NCBI GenBank assembly: GCA_025602905.1
Contig: JAHLKI010000009.1
Coordinates: forward strand, 248,001-312,000
From: Phlyctochytrium arcticum
Taxonomy: Eukaryota > Chytridiomycota > Chytridiomycetes > Chytridiales > Chytridiaceae
Direction: 5' to 3'
Length of the DNA stretch: 64,000 nucleotides
The notes beneath the pieces are model-generated. The model worked only from the letters and a program-made list of their open reading frames with translations. It was not told where the DNA came from and made no database searches. The position numbers and the translations under genes are program-made. Numbering within the stretch: the stretch's first letter is position 1; the number at the start of each line of letters is the position of its first letter. Shown here piece after piece: positions 59,668 through 64,000 of the stretch.

Positions 59668-60158
59668 TTTATCTATTTGCAACATCATTCTTTTTTACAT
59701 CTCTTCTTGCACACTTTCTTGGATTCTTGGACTGCTTCCATAATTGCCTGTACGTAAATATTTATTCAAAGATTCAAGTGCTGCCCAATCTCTGCAACGA
59801 CTATAGCGAATGTGAAATATTCTCACGCATCTCACGCGATGGCCGTTTGCCGCAGCGTTTGGTGGGCCGCAGCTCTTTAGTGACTGTGCCGGTTTGTACC
59901 GTTTTTGGCGGTCAACCAAGAACTTGGAGCTTCGCAGCTTCGGAGCCTCGTCGTGACAAACCAGCGAGACTTTTTCCAATCACTATCGAGACATTGCTGT
60001 AGAGCTTCACGTCAAAGCCGTCTGGTTCCCGAGATAAACTCTCAATATCAGCCGAATACTACTCATATCTGGCTTTGGCCAATGGTGAATTCTGCGGAAA
60101 ACTGCAAGTCCTGGGAACGGTTTCTTCTCGAAAGCCAACACTTCTATCCGGTTGAAAA
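59668..60158. other. intergenic spacer
   Basis: About 490 bases between the AMP deaminase stop and the copper-fist ATG. No gene seen. Confidence 0.5.
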
Positions 60159-61922
60159 ATGATTATCTGGCCGTACTTTAACGTCAAGTTCGCTTGCGAA
60201 AAGTGTCAGAATGGCCACCGAAATGGATCATGTGCCCATACCGACCGTCGCTTGCTTGAAATCAAATCCAAAGGTCGTCCAACGTCGCAGTGCGGACATT
60301 GTCGCACGCGCCGTAAGGAAGGGGTGGGCCACTCTCATCACCGGTGCATGTGTGGGGATGGATCCGCCTTGTTGAAGAAAAAGATTGAAGGTACCGTTGA
60401 CTATATTGGCATATCTCTGACCATGGTAGTTTTGCTCATGGCTCGGATTTAGTGATTTTCGAATCAAATGTTGTTCTCGTCTTTACACCCGAAAAAACAA
60501 ACATCGACGCAGTACGCAAGCAACTGGAGGAGAACCCACGGACCTCACTTACAGTGCAGAAGCGGGTCAAAGCGGCGAAAGGTGCGGCGAGTGCTGAAAG
60601 CCCGTCGCCAGTAGTGTCGGAACAAGTAGAGATTGTATATAACCGGATGCAAATACTGGAGGAGGCAGTGGACTTGGACTTGAAGCGAATGCTGGGTATG
60701 TTAAGACTCTCCGACATCATAAGTTTTTCCGCGCAGCTCATGCGTTTAAATCCTTGTAGAGAATCCTTGTTCCTGTCAATTTGGAGGTTCATGTATATGT
60801 TCTGAGCTTCCGCCGCCATCGAAAGCATCGGGAGGCTCCGGGTCGGGCAAGTCTTCAAAGCGATCCAGTGTCTCCACCGCGTCACCAGCAGTCTTGGCCA
60901 ACATCGCAGCCTTTCCCAGACCCATCGACATTGGCCCGCCTCCACCTCAAGCCCCCATACGGCCGTTGCATCGAGCGACGGCTGTACCCATCCCACCTTA
61001 CACGACCCATATCCCGCCGTACACCACACACATGCCGAACGATTTCTTTCAACCTCCAACAGTCAATTCTCATCAATCCGTTTCACATCTGTATCAATCC
61101 GCAGGTCAATCACATCTTCCCCCGGCATACAATTCATCACCAGTTACATTCCAAGAAACGGGAGGTCATGACCCAGAACTGCTGTCCGCTCTCTTTGCCT
61201 TGCAACAAGGAGGACCCACACCACCCCCGGCACCTGTATCGATCGGCTCAAATGACAATACGCAAATGAAGATTGACGAGAGTGACTTGCCAAAGGTGGC
61301 CACACCATCAAAGAGTGGATGCTGTGGCGGTGGAAGTAAACCTTTACCCCAGGACAGCAATCTGAGTGAAGATGAAGGCGAAGAGGATTCGGACTCTGAT
61401 TCGGAAGACAACGGTGGCTGTTGCTGCAGTGGACAACCTAGTTGTGGAAGTGAATGCGGCTGCTCTGCAGAGTCGGCCGGCTGCTGTGGTAGCGGTGCAC
61501 CCAGTACTGGTGGGGGCCGTGGCTGCTCAGGCGGTGGGTCGAGCACTGGAGGTGGATGTGGCAGCGGAGGTGGGTGTGGCAGCGCAGCTCAAACATCTAG
61601 TTCATGTTGTGGACCTTCCAGTGGACAATCCAGCAAGGGAAGTGGTGGGTGCGGTTGTTCAGGTGGTGCAAGCAAAGCCAGTCAAGGTTGTGGTGGTGGA
61701 TGTGGATGCGGCTGTTCCAGCAACAGTAAAAGCAACAGCGTCAGTTGCTGCAGCAAGGAACCCGTTAGCACCAGCGGTTGTGGCTGCTCTAGCAGTACAA
61801 CTCAAGGAGAAAGCGGTGGTTGTGGTTGCGGTAGTCAAAATCAATCGAAATCCTGTCAGGCTCGGCCTAGTACCTCCGCTACAAGTTCCCCACACGCTAC
61901 GTCGTTTCTTTTGCATTTCTGA
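60159..61922 (+). CDS. copper-fist DNA-binding transcription factor with Cys/Gly-rich C-terminus
   Basis: CDS join(60159..60390,60453..60695,60787..61922), 1611 nt, 536 residues. The copper fist is residues 9-68: FACEKCQNGHRNGSCAHTDR, LEIKSKGRPTSQCGHCRTRR and HRCMCGDG, with the C-x2-C-x8-C-x-H zinc set and the KGRP minor-groove contact. It resembles yeast Mac1/Ace1 and S. pombe Cuf1, nuclear factors that switch copper or iron uptake and copper-detoxification genes. A helical segment (60453-60695) and a Ser/Pro/His-rich linker follow. The last 200 residues are an extraordinary Cys/Gly/Ser region: CCSGQPSCGSECGCSAE, CCGSG, GCGSGGGCGS, CGCGCSSNS and CGCSSSTT, more than 50 Cys in all, a probable Cu(I)-binding sensor. 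It is longer and less regular than the CxC blocks of Mac1. Whether it activates or represses cannot be told. Confidence 0.9.
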
Positions 61923-62431
61923 TTTCTCTGTACAAATTTCTGTAATACAACGAGACTGTGTTCATCCTTCTATAGCTGCTTAAGCACACGACCTTCGGAC
62001 TAGTGTACCTGTACTGTACAGTATGTTGAAGATTAAGGTGACTGTGCCTCCACAATGCTCACGTCTTTTCCCACACTTCTCGCAACACCTGATGTTGAGT
62101 GCCTCAGGTTGGCCAGGCTAAATGTCCCGATACTAATAACCGAAATATGTAACTCTCAATATATTCCTCGCACGAAATGTCCAGAAAAACAAAACGACTT
62201 GGGTTCATGCCGACTGGACTTCCTTGCATTTCATTTTTTCATTCGTCAATTTCCCACATTAGAATCAGGGGCAGGGAATTGGGGTCTTCGCTACTAATTT
62301 TTCTTCAGGAACAAGCTGTTTATCTCCCATCATGATCAAACCGGGGTCTCTGCTGTAAAATGCGATTTCACCTTTCAGCAAGATCTGTCCTTGGGTTTGA
62401 AGTTCACTCACTAAGTTTGTCAATTTTCAGA
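61923..62431. other. intergenic spacer
   Basis: About 500 bases between the copper-fist stop and the BTB start. A TTTGTCAATTTTCAG ending just before 62431 looks like an acceptor of a 5'-leader intron. No gene seen. Confidence 0.5.
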
Positions 62432-63285
62432 ATGGGAATTGACTACCGCACAACAATTCGTCGCATGACACCCACAGATATGCCGTCCATGGCATTTCAA
62501 GATTTACTCTCCGATGTCATCATCGAAGTTCATCCCACAAGGACCTTGGACAACATAAACGACGATGTTGCGACGGCCCCTATCGCACAGATTCCAGCCC
62601 ATGCAGCCATTCTAGCATCTCAGAGCAAATACTTTCATGCCATGTTCTCGAGTGGAATGGAGGAAGCAGTGACCCTTGAGAGCCGAAAGGAAAAGACGCG
62701 TATTCGCTTTTTTGGATACTCGGTGAAAGCGATAAAGTTCTTTTTGGTGCATATGTATCAAGAGGAGAATGCACGTAAAGTAGCGAATTCGCAAAACGTC
62801 CTGAATGACGCGAAGGAACTTTTGGCATTGGCGAATCAATACGAATGCACTTCTTTGTTTGATCGGGTCTCGTACAGCATCCTAGAAGTGAGTTTGAATC
62901 ATCAAACGGTTGTTCAGTGCCTTGCTCTTGGTAAGATACCTCGTGCTCTCATCATGAATGCCCTGTATGACATACCCGCCCGTATTCCATTCTTGTAGCA
63001 TACGAGTACCCAGACGACATCAATTTCATACTGCGCACGGGGAGCTGGGAGTATTACAAGCAAAATAAGATTGCCATACAACAGCAGCCCTCCTTTCGAA
63101 AATCTTTGCGGGAAGATGCTAATGAGAAGATAATGCTACCGTTATTACTAGAGTTCTTGGACAAGATCCATCCTCGTCCATCTCCTGAAAAAGCCGAGGA
63201 ATCTGCTACGGAACACAGGACACCAGCATATTCGCAAGTTTTTAGGAGGGGTCCCATAAATTTGTCGGCCCTAAGCAATTATTGA
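62432..63285 (+). CDS. BTB/POZ domain protein
   Basis: CDS join(62432..62930,62999..63285), 786 nt, 261 residues. The BTB fold is seen in FQDLLSDVIIEVHPTRT, IPAHAAILASQSKYFHAMFS, SGMEEAVTLESR and RIRFFGYSVKAIKFFLVHMY, followed by a BACK-like helical part (LLALANQYECTSLFDRVSYS, NHQTVVQCLALG|AYEYPDDINF). Such proteins are often substrate adaptors for Cullin-3 ligases. The C-terminal 90 residues are short helices without kelch, MATH or other second domain. A start at 62360 is also open (24 residues more) but contains the apparent splice acceptor just before 62432, so 62432 is preferred. The 68-nt intron is in phase 1. Confidence 0.82.
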
Positions 63286-63613
63286 TGAAATTTGGTACTT
63301 TGTGCTTCATGAATGCGCAGCAACAGTGCTGCAACACCTAGGCGCATATCATCTTTACTCGCTCTTCTATCTGATGTGACTTCCAAAAATGGTCGCCGAC
63401 TCGCACAAATGTATACACACTCATAGATATACGACAAAACAATAAAACGACTCGGAAAATGAAAAAAATGTTGATTTTTGACCAAGAGGTGACAAGGGTT
63501 GCATGTGAAAGAAAAGTGGCCACACCAAGTACAGCCACCAAAAGCAAAGGGGTTTTCCGAAAAATAATTTACAAAGATGAGTTGTCCAGCCTTCGCCGGC
63601 GATGCGGGGTAAC
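63286..63613. other. convergent 3' spacer, BTB / PDH E1 beta
   Basis: About 330 bases between convergent stop codons, A/T-rich, no gene. Confidence 0.5.
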
Positions 63614-64000
63614 TTATTTCTTGTTCAAGGTGTTCTTGATAGCAGACTTGATGATATCGAGACGGGGAAGAGCCAGGTCTTCCAAGTTCTTTGCGTAAGG
63701 CATAGGGATATCTGCGCCAGTGACGCGGGTAACAGGAGCATCGAGGTGGTCAAAGGCCTCGCCTAAAGGTGCGCCCTATCAGCAACGCATGATATAAAAA
63801 GCTGCGGGTGGCACTTACTCTCCATGATCTGGGCGCAGATTTCAGATCCAACAGAGAATTGAGGGAATCCGCCCTCGACTGTCACGAGGTGGTTGGTCTT
63901 CTTGACGGACTTGATGATGGTATCGATGTCAAGGGGTCGAATTGAGCGCAGGTTAATGACCTCGACCTTAATTCCCTCCTTCTCTAATTCTTTGGCAACA
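63614..64000 (-). CDS. PDB1: pyruvate dehydrogenase E1 subunit beta, 3' part (5' end outside window)
   Basis: Partial. CDS complement(join(63614..63762,63819..>64000)). It reads [60 protein letters not shown], then over the 56-nt intron [40 protein letters not shown] and the end [48 protein letters not shown] and the Lys-rich tail identify the C-terminal transketolase domain of the E1 beta subunit. This is the mitochondrial thiamine-diphosphate component that decarboxylates pyruvate with E1 alpha. The branched-chain E1 beta is excluded by the tail and the DIPMPYA motif. Confidence 0.95.

Noticed and set aside
61366..61983. 205-residue Val/Ala-rich frame overlapping the copper-fist C-terminus
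   Set aside because: Product of the GT/GG-rich repeats coding Cys/Gly/Ser; it has no start context and no domain, while the Cys-rich frame is continuous with the copper fist.

Overview
The window is nuclear DNA of a fungus. Most genes are interrupted by short introns (about 46-90 nt, GT-AG), and several families are typical of fungi: a copper-fist regulator, an Sld3-type replication factor, Rho1 and a GPI-anchored mucin-like wall protein. Other content is closer to animals and early-diverging lineages: a paladin-type triple phosphatase, an SLC30A9-type transporter, a cytoplasmic-dynein roadblock light chain, a calmodulin very close to the animal one, and a tau/MAP2/MAP4-type repeat protein. 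I infer an early-diverging, possibly zoosporic (chytrid-like) fungus; this is inference, not proof.

Layout. 0-5.2 kb, + strand: 3' part of a LOG-family (PGGxGT) gene, a Ser/Thr/Ala-rich cell-surface protein with 22-residue repeats, and Rho1. 5.7-11.2 kb, - strand: a very intron-rich gene with three paladin modules. 11.6-13.7 kb, + strand: a 14-exon mitochondrial SLC30A9-like transporter, divergent from paladin. 14-17.4 kb: a TBC1D20/Gyp8-like RabGAP (-) and a cystathionine beta-lyase-like enzyme (+) divergent around a CACGTG palindrome. 18.6-22.9 kb: tau-like repeat protein (+), DUF2231 membrane protein (-, hairpin-rich intron), Sec14-like protein (+), roadblock light chain (-). 23.6-28.4 kb: Ire1 (+) and Coq5 (-). 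29.5-42.2 kb, all - strand apart from a tRNA-Asp: an orphan protein, a KIN4-like kinase with KA1 tail, a 704-residue low-complexity orphan and a forkhead factor. 43.7-50.5 kb: tRNA-Gly, Phs1-type dehydratase (+), calmodulin (-), an orphan hydrophobic protein (+) and a small coiled-coil gene (+). 52.6-55.2 kb: Sld3/Treslin-like (-). 56.3-64 kb: AMP deaminase (+), copper-fist regulator (+), BTB protein (+) and the 3' end of pyruvate dehydrogenase E1 beta (-, cut by the window edge).

The genes do not form a pathway cluster; this is ordinary core-genome DNA with housekeeping genes in mixed orientation and 0.3-2.2 kb spacers. Exon joins were worked out by eye, using GT/AG signals, frame continuity and remembered family sequence. 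Where the summed exon lengths are divisible by three and conserved motifs run across the joins I regard them as reliable. The most unusual items are the tau-like repeat protein, the triple paladin, the hairpin-rich insertion in the DUF2231 intron, a hairpin cluster near 52 kb, and the micro-exons of the SLC30A9-like and Rho1 genes.
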